A stretch of 64,000 bases of DNA. Origin: Paenibacillus rubinfantis (GTDB taxonomy: Bacteria; Bacillota; Bacilli; Paenibacillales; Paenibacillaceae). A program made the translations under genes and the position numbers. The stretch is from the NCBI RefSeq assembly GCF_001486505.1, contig NZ_LN909066.1:1220452-1284451 (forward strand). Direction: 5' to 3'. The notes under the pieces were generated by a model, which saw nothing but the letters and a program-made list of their open reading frames with translations, searched no databases and was not told where the DNA came from. Below are positions 27,590-34,939 of the stretch, one piece after another (the first letter of the stretch is position 1; the number at the start of each line of letters is the position of its first letter).

Positions 27590-27647
27590 AAAAAACGGCG
27601 GCAGCCTTGAACTTCGTTGGTGTGAAGTTCCGAGGTTGCCGCCGTTT
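27590..27647. terminator. Terminator between convergent genes
   Basis: Long hairpin whose outer stem is AAACGGCGGCA with TGCCGCCGTTT and whose inner arms contain GAACTTC/GAAGTTC. The minus strand continues with six T, so it mainly ends the amino-acid transporter operon. Confidence 0.8.
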
Positions 27648-27660
27648 CGATTTCGCGCAG

Positions 27661-28410
27661 TTAGAGCACCCGCTGCAAAAAGGACCGGGTCCGCTCATGC
27701 TGCGGAGCTCCAAACAACTGCTCCGGCCGGCCGGATTCGATAATCTCCCCGTCCGCCATAAACATCACGCGGTCGGCCACCTCCCGCGCAAAGCCCATCT
27801 CATGCGTGACGACGATCATCGTCATCCGCTCTTCGGCCAGTTGCTTCATCACCTGCAGCACCTCGCCCGTCAACTCGGGATCAAGCGCGGAGGTCGGCTC
27901 GTCAAACAGCAGAAGCTCCGGGTTCATCATCAAGGCCCGGGCGATGGCGACCCGTTGCTTTTGTCCCCCGGACAGGTTAGACGGATAGACCTCGGCTTTA
28001 TCCGACAGTCCAACCTTCTCCAGCAGCTCCGAGGCTTTGGCGCGGATTTCCGCAGCCGGCAGCCCTTTGACCAGCTTTGGCGCCAGCTCCAGATTGCCGC
28101 GCACCGTCAGGTGCGGGAACAGGTTGAAATGCTGGAACACCATGCCCATGCGGGTGGTGATTTCCTTCAGCTTGGCGCTGGCGGCGTACCGCCCGTCGTT
28201 CACCAGCGTTTCGCCGCCGATGCGGATACTGCCCCCCTCGATTTCCTCGAGATGGGCCAAGGCGCGCAGCATCGTGCTTTTGCCCGAGCCGGACGGTCCG
28301 ATCACCGCAAGCACCTCGCTGGCTGCGACGTCAAAGGAGATGTCCTTGAGGACCTCCAGGTCGCCAAACGATTTTCGTAAATGTTCGACTTGTACGATTG
28401 CTTGATCCAT
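27661..28410 (-). CDS. Polar amino-acid ABC transporter, ATP-binding protein (GlnQ-like)
   Basis: 249-aa ATPase. Walker A is GPSGSGKST (about 38-46), signature LSGGQKQRVAIARAL, Walker B LLLFDEPTSALDPE, switch His in VVTHEMGFA. The length and YPSNLSGG context fit the polar amino-acid importer (GlnQ/HisP) group. Third gene of a binding-protein/permease/ATPase operon, 12 bp after the permease gene. Glutamine, glutamate, cystine or arginine are all possible substrates. Confidence 0.93.
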   Translation of the reverse strand: MDQAIVQVEHLRKSFGDLEVLKDISFDVAASEVLAVIGPSGSGKSTMLRALAHLEEIEGGSIRIGGETLVNDGRYAASAKLKEITTRMGMVFQHFNLFPHLTVRGNLELAPKLVKGLPAAEIRAKASELLEKVGLSDKAEVYPSNLSGGQKQRVAIARALMMNPELLLFDEPTSALDPELTGEVLQVMKQLAEERMTMIVVTHEMGFAREVADRVMFMADGEIIESGRPEQLFGAPQHERTRSFLQRVL

Positions 28411-28422
28411 GATACCCGTCCT

Positions 28423-29082
28423 CTACTCGAATTTGAACTTTCGCTCCAGCGCCTTAAACAGCACGGTAAGCACCAGCGTCATCAACAGGTATAGAACGCC
28501 CGCAAGCACGAACGGCACGATTGTAAAATCCCGGTTGACCGCCGTTTGCGCAAAATGCAGCAGCTCGGGGACGGCCACCGCGTAGAGCAGCGCCGTATCT
28601 TTCACCAGCGTGATCGACTCATTGGAGACGGCGGGCAGCGCGATGCGCAGCATTTGCGGCAGCACGATGCGCGTTGTCGTTTGCCAGCGGCTGAGGCCCA
28701 GCACCTTGGCGGCCTCGTATTGGCCTTTGTCGATCGCCAGCAAGCCACCGCGGAAAATCTCGGCGAAGTAAGCCGCGTAATTCAGCGTAAAAGCGACGCA
28801 AGCGGCGACGAACCGATCCATGACGAGATACTCGCCGATGACCGGGATCACCGGCAGCCCAAAGCAAACGAACAGCATTTGCAGCAGCAGCGGCGTGCCG
28901 CGCATGACATAAATATACGCCCCGGCAAACCAAGCGATCGGCTTAATCCGGCTGCGAACCATAAAGGTAAAGGCGAATCCCAGCGGAATCGACGTCACGA
29001 TCGCCAGCACAAACAGCAAGATCGTTGTTTCGGCCCCCTCCAGCATCGGCCCCAGGATACTTAACAGATACTCCAGACTCAT
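28423..29082 (-). CDS. Polar amino-acid ABC transporter, permease
   Basis: 219-aa permease of the HisMQ/GlnP type with about five helices. MRGTPLLLQMLFVCFGLPV is the family N-terminal hallmark, and the EAA loop reads AAKVLGLSRWQTTTRIVLPQMLRIALPAV. Only one permease gene is present, so it probably forms a homodimer. A terminator-like hairpin separates it from the binding-protein gene. Confidence 0.93.
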   Translation of the reverse strand: MSLEYLLSILGPMLEGAETTILLFVLAIVTSIPLGFAFTFMVRSRIKPIAWFAGAYIYVMRGTPLLLQMLFVCFGLPVIPVIGEYLVMDRFVAACVAFTLNYAAYFAEIFRGGLLAIDKGQYEAAKVLGLSRWQTTTRIVLPQMLRIALPAVSNESITLVKDTALLYAVAVPELLHFAQTAVNRDFTIVPFVLAGVLYLLMTLVLTVLFKALERKFKFE

Positions 29083-29138
29083 TGTCGCTCTCCTCGATAT
29101 ATACTTGGGATAACGCCTGCAGGCCTAACCGCGGCCAG

Positions 29139-29169
29139 CAAAAAACCGGATTCCGAAGCAATCCGGTTT
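29139..29169 (-). terminator. Intercistronic attenuator hairpin
   Basis: 10-bp stem AAACCGGATT with its complement, 7-base loop, then six T on the minus strand. It sits between the binding-protein and permease genes of one operon, where partial termination would give extra binding-protein mRNA. Confidence 0.75.
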
Positions 29170-29188
29170 GGCTTTGGCGGGTTCGTTC

Positions 29189-29974
29189 CTATTTCAGCAC
29201 TTTATCTTCGCCGAACCATTTTTGCGAAATTTCCGATGCAGTACCGTCCTGGTTCAGTTCGTCCAGCGCCTTCTGCAGCTTGTTTAACAGCTCCTCATTG
29301 CCTTTCTTCACGCCGATGCCGTATTCTTCGGGCGCCAGCGATTCGTCCAGCAACTTAAACGTCCCTTCTTCTTTCGCCATGTAGTAACGCGCCACGACCT
29401 CGTCGATGACAACGGCATCAAGCCGTTTCGTCTTGAGATCGCTCAGCGCCAGCACGTTGTCCGGAAACTCGGAGACGTTTTTGATCTCGCTTTGGATCGG
29501 AGCTGCATCCAGTGCGTCTGCCGCGGAAGACAACGACTGCAAGCCCACCTCTTTGCCGGCCAGATCGCTGAGCTGCGTGATTTCGGAGTCGGCCAGCGTC
29601 ACGACCACTTGGCTATTTTTCAAATACGGCTTCGTAAATAAGACCTTACCCTTGCGTTCTTCCGTAATCGTATATCCGTTCCAGATCAAGTCGATCCGTC
29701 CGCTGTTCAGCTCGGATTCCTTGGACGACCAATCGATCGGCTGGAAAGTAACCTCCATTCCCATTTTCTCCGCCGCGGCTTTCGCGTAATCAATGTCGAA
29801 GCCCACAATCTCGTTATTTTCGTCACGGAAGCCCATCGGTGCAAACTTATCGTCGATCCCAATCACCAGCTTATTAACGTCTTTTCCAGCCCCCGAACCC
29901 GAGCAACCGGCCAACATCGTTAATACCAGAGCCATCACAAGGCCCATCATGATCATCTTTTGGTTTGTTTTCAT
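29189..29974 (-). CDS. Polar amino-acid ABC transporter, substrate-binding lipoprotein
   Basis: 261-aa lipoprotein. The start ATG 29974 follows GGGGGAGAGAGAC; codons upstream to 30019 lie before this site. Lipobox MLAGC; mature domain of the bacterial solute-binding family 3 (KLVIGIDDKFAPMGFRDENNEIVGFDIDYAKAAAEKMG-type signature, then DLIWNGYTITEERK). It feeds the permease and ATPase encoded downstream. Upstream lies a degenerate tandem repeat. Confidence 0.93.
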   Translation of the reverse strand: MKTNQKMIMMGLVMALVLTMLAGCSGSGAGKDVNKLVIGIDDKFAPMGFRDENNEIVGFDIDYAKAAAEKMGMEVTFQPIDWSSKESELNSGRIDLIWNGYTITEERKGKVLFTKPYLKNSQVVVTLADSEITQLSDLAGKEVGLQSLSSAADALDAAPIQSEIKNVSEFPDNVLALSDLKTKRLDAVVIDEVVARYYMAKEEGTFKLLDESLAPEEYGIGVKKGNEELLNKLQKALDELNQDGTASEISQKWFGEDKVLK

Positions 29975-30002
29975 CTGTCTCTCTCCCCCTGAAGTTGAAC
30001 TC

Positions 30003-30276
30003 TTTGTGTGCCTATGCACGTAGGTTCTTTTGCGCGTGGGTGCTTATAAACGTAGGTTCTGTTACATGTGTAGGTATCCCGCTGCATATGTGGGCTTATG
30101 TGTGCAGCCCGTTGCACGTGTGGGCTTATGTGTGCAGTCCGTTGCACGTGCGGGCTTGTTTGCATAGATCCCTTTATGCGTGTAGGCTTATGTGTGTAGA
30201 ATCCCGTTGCACATGTGCGTTTATATCGTAGATCCCTCTATACACATGTTTACTTATATACGTATACTCCCGCACC
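30003..30276. repeat. Degenerate tandem repeat, ~30-bp unit, about nine copies
   Basis: Units of about 30 bp related to TTGCACGTGTGGGCTTATGT plus a tail like GTGCAGTCCG run across the leader/promoter side of the amino-acid transporter operon. The two best units (about 30083-30141) are nearly identical; outer units decay. Each contains an imperfect GCAC/GTGC dyad. No protein-coding sense. The rest of the gap to 30566 holds the GH9 promoter region. Confidence 0.6.
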
Positions 30277-30527
30277 TTGCGCTTTAGTTCGCTAATACGT
30301 TATCAGACTATCATGATACCATACTACCAAAGAAGAGTCGATAGGATGCGTAACGTTTGACAGAATCTGCCGCCTATTGTGACAGAACTTCGAACGGTCT
30401 ATCACCGTTAAAATTATGACGATCAATCCTTCAATTTCGACTCTTGTGATTCGTTTCGGATCGTGCAAGGATAGAAGAAAGGGAGTAGAGAGTACCTAGA
30501 TGTAATAGAGAATACATCTTTGTTTAT

Positions 30528-30541
30528 TGAAAGCGTTTACC
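30528..30541. promoter_or_regulatory. Near-consensus cre site before GH9
   Basis: TGAAAGCGTTTACC matches TGWAANCGNTNWCA except for the last base. It lies 26 bp before the GH9 start codon, where CcpA could block expression. Confidence 0.5.
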
Positions 30542-30566
30542 TTATGGATGAAAAGAGGGATATCTT

Positions 30567-32222
30567 ATGAAGCAAGCAGACCACCCAATTACTACACCGC
30601 ACCGAAATATCACCGTCAACCAGTTGGGCTACCCTGCGGAGACCGCTAAAGCTTTTGTTTACGCCGGAACGGGTGGTGGATACGAAATCGTTGACACGAC
30701 TTCGGAAGAGATCGCCTACCGGGGAAGGACTGGTCCAGCACAGCGGGATGAAGCAACGGGGACTATGGTTTGTCGGGGGGATTTTGGCGATCTGAGAACG
30801 CCGGGAACCTATCAGATCCGCTTGAATGGTGAAAGCTCGGCCGTATTCACTATCAGTAGCAATCCCTATGCCGATTTGCAGCAGGGTTTGCTGAAGGGTT
30901 TTTACTATTTCCGCTGCGGCATGGAGCTGGAGGAAGCTTTCGCCGGCCCATGGAAGCACCACGCCTGCCATACTTCCGAAGGCATCGTGTACGATGATCC
31001 TTCCCTCCGTTTGGATAGCCGGGGCGGCTGGCACGACGCCGGCGATTACGGGAAATACACGGGACCGGGAGCCAAAGCGGTTGCCGATTTGCTCTTGGCT
31101 TACGAAGCAAATCCGCAAACGTTCGATCGGCCGATTCCGTTACCGGACAGCGATGGTCAGATGCCGGATGTGCTGCACGAATGCCGCTATGAGCTGGATT
31201 GGCTGTTTAAAATGCAAGATCCCCGGTCCGGTGGCGCTTTTCACAAGCTGACGACCAAGCAATTCCCCGCGTTGGACATGATGCCGGAAGACGACCGGGC
31301 GGACCTGTACTTTCTGCCCGTCTCCGCAACCGCTACTGCATGTTTGGCCGGTGTGATGGCGATGGCGGCTCGGATTTACCGGCCGTTCGACGACACCTTC
31401 GCCACCCGCTGCCTGCAAGCCGCCGAGCGTGCTTGGACTTGGCTGGAACGGACGCCGCCTCACCCGAACGGCCCCGGCTTCAAGAACCCGTCCGACGTCA
31501 GCACCGGCGAATACGGCGATCCGAGCGACTTGGACGAGAGGTATTGGGCCGCCGCCGAGTTGTACCGCACGACTGGCGAAGCGAGCTACCACGAAGCGTT
31601 TCGCGTGCTAGCTGCCCAGCCCTTCCCTAAATATGAGCTGGGCTGGACCAATATGAGCGGCTATGGGACGATCGCTTACCTGCTTAGTGCAGAGGCGGGG
31701 GTGGAGACAGACGCTGCTTGGGTCACCGCGCTGCGGAATGGGCTGATCGAGGAAGCGGATCAGTTGGCCCGTCGCTGCGCAGAGGACGGTTACCTGACCT
31801 CCTTGCGCCCAGAGGATTATATTTGGGGCAGCAACATGATACTCATGAATAATGCGATGCTCCTCTTGATCGCCGGTCATTTTGATGGCGGGGAGCGTTA
31901 CCGGGAATTGGCCCTGGAGCATATCCATTATCTCCTGGGTCGTAACGTGCTGGATTTCAGCTACGTGTCCGGCTTCGGCGATCGCCCGGTGAATCGCCTG
32001 CACCATCGCCCGTCCGTGGCGGACGGGGTCGAGGCGGCCGTTCCCGGCCTGGTGTCCGGAGGCCCCAACCGCAACCTCAACGACGACTACATGCTGGAGC
32101 ATCTGCAGGGCCAACCGCCGGCCCAGTGCTTCGCCGACCACGAATTAAGCTACGCCGGCAACGAAGTAACGATCTACTGGAACTCACCGGCCGTCTTCGT
32201 CGTATCGCATTTTGTGAAGTAA
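30567..32222 (+). CDS. GH9 family glycosidase, no signal peptide
   Basis: 551-aa inverting beta-glycanase. An Ig-like N-terminal domain of GH9 theme type sits at about 14-95 (NITVNQLGYPAETAKAFVY, FGDLRTPGTYQIRL). The catalytic (alpha/alpha)6 barrel runs from about 100 to the end. Catalytic aspartates are in GGWHDAGDYGKYTGPG, and the acid Glu is in ELSYAGNEVTIYWNSPAVFV. The His region is YVSGFGDRPVNRLHHRPS. It lacks a signal peptide, dockerin and carbohydrate-binding module, so it probably works inside the cell on imported oligosaccharides, as intracellular GH9 cellodextrinases or glucosaminidases do. RBS is AGAGGG. Isolated gene with near-cre upstream and terminator downstream. Confidence 0.92.
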   Translation: MKQADHPITTPHRNITVNQLGYPAETAKAFVYAGTGGGYEIVDTTSEEIAYRGRTGPAQRDEATGTMVCRGDFGDLRTPGTYQIRLNGESSAVFTISSNPYADLQQGLLKGFYYFRCGMELEEAFAGPWKHHACHTSEGIVYDDPSLRLDSRGGWHDAGDYGKYTGPGAKAVADLLLAYEANPQTFDRPIPLPDSDGQMPDVLHECRYELDWLFKMQDPRSGGAFHKLTTKQFPALDMMPEDDRADLYFLPVSATATACLAGVMAMAARIYRPFDDTFATRCLQAAERAWTWLERTPPHPNGPGFKNPSDVSTGEYGDPSDLDERYWAAAELYRTTGEASYHEAFRVLAAQPFPKYELGWTNMSGYGTIAYLLSAEAGVETDAAWVTALRNGLIEEADQLARRCAEDGYLTSLRPEDYIWGSNMILMNNAMLLLIAGHFDGGERYRELALEHIHYLLGRNVLDFSYVSGFGDRPVNRLHHRPSVADGVEAAVPGLVSGGPNRNLNDDYMLEHLQGQPPAQCFADHELSYAGNEVTIYWNSPAVFVVSHFVK

Positions 32223-32227
32223 CTTCT

Positions 32228-32302
32228 AAAGGACGCCGCAGGTCCTGCTCTCGTCATGCGTTTTCGAATGCACGATGGGCGGACGCCTGCGTGCGTCCTT
32301 TT
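32228..32302 (+). terminator. Terminator of the GH9 gene
   Basis: Outer stem AAAGGACGCCGCAGG against CCTGCGTGCGTCCTTTT, one mismatch, enclosing a second small hairpin; ends in TTTT just after the GH9 stop. Confidence 0.7.
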
Positions 32303-32315
32303 GTATAGTTTGGCG

Positions 32316-33172
32316 GATTCTATATGAAATTTCATATAGATTGGACCGACGTGGTGCCATTTGTGGCGATTCTATATGAAATTTCGAATACATTCGCCGA
32401 TTTCTCGCCTAAACCGGGGATTCTATATGAAATTTCATATAGATTGAGCTGACGTGGTGCCATTTGCGGCGATTCTATATGAAATTTCGAATACATTCGC
32501 CGATTTCTCGCTCAAATCGGGGATTCTATATGAAATTTCATATAGATTGGACCGACGTGGTGCCATTTGCGGCGATTCTATATGAAATTTCGAATACATT
32601 CGCCGATTACTCGCTCAAATCGGGGATTCTATATGAAATTTCATATAGATTGAGCTGACGTGGTGCCATTTGCGGCGATTCTATATGAAATTTCGAATAC
32701 ATTCGCCGATTACTCGCTCAAATCGGGGATTCTATATGAAATTTCATATAGATTGAGCTGACGTGGTGCCATTTGCGGTGATTCTATATGAAATTTCGAA
32801 TACATTCCCCCGATTTCTCGCCCAAACCGGGGATTATATATGAAATTTCATATAGATTGAGCTGACGTGGTGCCATTTGCGGCGATTCTATATGAAATTT
32901 CGAATACATTCCGCCGATTACTCGCTCAAACCGAGAATTATATATGAAATTTCATATAGATTGAGCTAACGTGGTGCCATTTGCGGCGATTCTATATGAA
33001 ATTTCGAATACATTCCCCCGATTACTCGCTCAAATCGGGGATTCTATATGAAATTTCATATAGATTGAGCTGACGTGGTGCCATTTGCGGCGATTCTGTA
33101 TGAAATTTCGAATACATTCCGCCGATTACTCGCTCAAACCGAGAATTATATATGAAATTTCATATAGATTGG
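32316..33172. repeat. Tandem array of 103/104-bp repeats with 20-bp palindromes
   Basis: Eight full units plus a ninth palindrome start at 32316, 32419, 32522, 32625, 32728 (spacing 103) and 32832, 32936, 33040, 33144 (spacing 104). Each unit has a perfect palindrome CTATATGAAATTTCATATAG, a GAGCTGACGTGGTGCCATTT-type block, a second half-palindrome CTATATGAAATTTCGAATAC, and a variable ACTCGCTCAAATCGGG tail. Short open frames inside are only translations of the repeat. No flanking nuclease or transposase is present. Confidence 0.95.
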
Positions 33173-33179
33173 CCAGTGG

Positions 33180-33560
33180 CAAGTTAGTTAGTAGCAGTGA
33201 ACTTATCAGTAGTATTAATCATATTACCTCATGCGGCGGGCGATCAGTGGCGAGTTACCTTGTGAGTTAAGTTGCAAGTTACCCTGTATAATGTGTGTTG
33301 TGAGTAACTATGTGAAATGTGTGTTGTGAGTAACCATGTGAAATGTGTGTTGAAAGTTACCAAGTGGCGATGGATGAGTCGCGAGTTACCATCGTGAAAT
33401 GTAGTAGCAGATCTGAGTCGCGAGAGTTACTAATTTTGGATACACGCTGTGTCTTAAGGGTTGCCTGGTACGGGGCATGAGGTCATAGGTACAGTCTATC
33501 GGTATGAGGATGAGTTACAGTGTACGTGGTATTAGGTTCGAGGATGAGTTACACTGTACG
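33180..33560. repeat. Degenerate repeats built on GAGTTAC
   Basis: The motif G(A/T)GAGTTAC or a close variant recurs about ten times. Three copies of a 26-bp unit (ATGTGTGTTGTGAGTAAC plus spacer, starting 33291, 33317 and 33343) and two copies of a 33-bp unit (GAGGATGAGTTACASTGTAC, about 33506 and 33539) are clear. From 33560 to 33778 I see no gene. Confidence 0.55.
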
Positions 33561-33778
33561 CGGCGGCATGAAGTAAGGGAGATAAGATAGGAACGACAAG
33601 TCGCGAGCTTCGATCTACAAATTGCTAATTTTGGGGCCCTCCACCTTCGGGTACTCTTCATTGCCTACCAACTACCAGCTTTCCCTCTCACCGTGCCCTC
33701 TTCCCGCATCTATTTCTTTTCCTGCTAATTAACGCAATAAACCACCGTCCATTCACATCGGACGGTGGTTCAGGGTTG

Positions 33779-34020
33779 TTATTGCATGCGGTTCGCAACC
33801 GCTGCAAGGGCAAATTGCACGATCGGCGTGACGTCGGGTAAGCTGTGGGGGTGATGGCCCCCGCCCGGCTTGAGGATCGTCGACACCGTGCCGTCGTAGG
33901 CTCGCCAGGCGCGCTCCAGCACCGCGCCGTTCTCCTCGAACGGCACGTCGAGGTCGGCGTCGCCGGAGACGAGCAGCACCGGCACGCCGGCGCGCTGAGG
34001 CCGGCAAACAGCTCAAACAC
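33779..34020 (-). pseudogene. 3' fragment of an alpha/beta-hydrolase gene
   Basis: The frame ending at 33779 encodes RPQRAGVPVLLVSGDADLDV, then a stretch with LKPGGGHHPHSLPDV and the end ANRMQ. This is the C-terminal part of an alpha/beta-hydrolase: the acid Asp in SGDAD and the catalytic His in GGHHPH. The N-terminal two thirds, with the nucleophile, is absent. Bases 33993-34020 are nearly identical (27 of 28) to 35515-35542 inside the AraC-type gene, and an adapter-like sequence follows, so the truncation is probably an assembly artefact rather than gene decay. It may originally be a separate gene or the second domain of the adjacent SGNH hydrolase. Confidence 0.6.
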
Positions 34021-34058
34021 CTGTCGCTAATACACATCTAGAGGGGTATAGGAGACAG
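34021..34058. other. Nextera mate-pair junction-adapter-like sequence
   Basis: Two back-to-back 19-mers: 34021-34039 matches the Tn5 mosaic end CTGTCTCTTATACACATCT at 17 of 19 bases, and 34040-34058 matches its reverse complement at 16 of 19. That head-to-head order is the Illumina Nextera mate-pair circularisation junction. It sits exactly where two gene fragments meet, and the SGNH hydrolase stop codon lies inside it. Confidence 0.85.
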
Positions 34059-34922
34059 CGCCAGCGGCGGCGTCTCCATCTTGTTCGGGTTCGTATGCCC
34101 GACATGCTCCCGCCAGGCCGCATTCAGCACGGCTCGACGCTCGCCGACGAGCCGGATGAATTCGCTGTGGCCGCCTTCGGCCCAAGCCGGCACCCGCTCC
34201 AGCTCCAGATGGAAGACGCGGCTGAGGATCGTCCGGGCGATCACCCAATGCCCGTCTTCGTTCGGATGGATGCCGTCCCCGTAGCGATAACCCGGGTCCG
34301 CTTCCCGACGTTCACGGATCAACGCTCCCAACGGGGTGCGAAGATCCACCACCGTCAGCCCTTCCGCCTCGCCGTACTCCCGGACCCAAGCCGCATAACG
34401 ATCCAGGACGGCATTATAATCGACATAAGGCCGCTCAAACGAATAATCGTCCATCCCGGCCGGCAACGCCGGCCCGCCGGTCGAAGTGACGTCAAACGGC
34501 GGCGGCGTCATCAGAATGACGCGGGCTCCGGCGCCGCGCACCCACTCTACGGCCCGGCGCACCCCGCTGCGGTAGGCATCGAAACGCTCTTCCCCCAACG
34601 GATGGTAGATGCCGTCATTCATCCCGTAGCAAATCAACGCCCAATCCGGCTGAGTTTCCGCCAAGGCGCGCTCCAGACGATCATGCACGCAGGGACGGGG
34701 AAACGGGTGATCCGCTTCACTGGTTCCCGCGGCGGTTTCGCTGCTGATCCCCAAATTAATCCACTCCAACCGGTGTTCCGGCAGGTGCTTCAAGAAAAAT
34801 GCTTCCAAATTGCGGATATACGTCCCGTTATCCGTAATGCTGTCGCCAAAAAAGACGATCCGCTTGCGGAGCGGCAACGCAAGTAAGTCAGCGCTTTCAT
34901 TTTCGTAAGTCAAAGCAGCCAA
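34038..34922 (-). CDS. SGNH/GDSL hydrolase (acetyl-xylan-esterase-like), C-terminus artefactual
   Basis: 294-aa frame with no signal peptide. Block I is FFGDSITDNG (Ser about 27), block III is CYGMNDGIYHP, and the Asp/His pair is in YGDGIHPNEDGHW. It lies 17 bp after the AraC-type regulator on the same strand and beside the divergent GH52 beta-xylosidase. Intracellular SGNH acetyl-xylo-oligosaccharide esterases occur in Geobacillus xylan clusters, so deacetylation of xylo-oligosaccharides is a fair inference. The last six codons and the stop are read from the adapter-like sequence, so the true C-terminus is unknown and may continue into an alpha/beta-hydrolase domain. Confidence 0.8.
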   Translation of the reverse strand: MAALTYENESADLLALPLRKRIVFFGDSITDNGTYIRNLEAFFLKHLPEHRLEWINLGISSETAAGTSEADHPFPRPCVHDRLERALAETQPDWALICYGMNDGIYHPLGEERFDAYRSGVRRAVEWVRGAGARVILMTPPPFDVTSTGGPALPAGMDDYSFERPYVDYNAVLDRYAAWVREYGEAEGLTVVDLRTPLGALIRERREADPGYRYGDGIHPNEDGHWVIARTILSRVFHLELERVPAWAEGGHSEFIRLVGERRAVLNAAWREHVGHTNPNKMETPPLALSPIPL

Positions 34923-34939
34923 CCCCTTTCTATATAAAG

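Noticed and set aside
32316..33172. CRISPR array
   Set aside because: The unit is 103-104 bp, the sequence between palindromes is also conserved, and no cas gene is nearby.
32464..33270. Short frames (60-64 codons) in the repeat array
   Set aside because: They only translate the tandem repeat and have no ribosome binding site.
33688..34037. Minus-strand frames of 94-110 codons crossing the adapter-like sequence
   Set aside because: They splice artefactual sequence to the wrong frame of the alpha/beta-hydrolase fragment.
34021..34058. Genuine Tn5-like transposon end
   Set aside because: Two mosaic ends abut head to head with no element between or transposase nearby, and the left flank duplicates 35515-35542, which fits a library artefact better.
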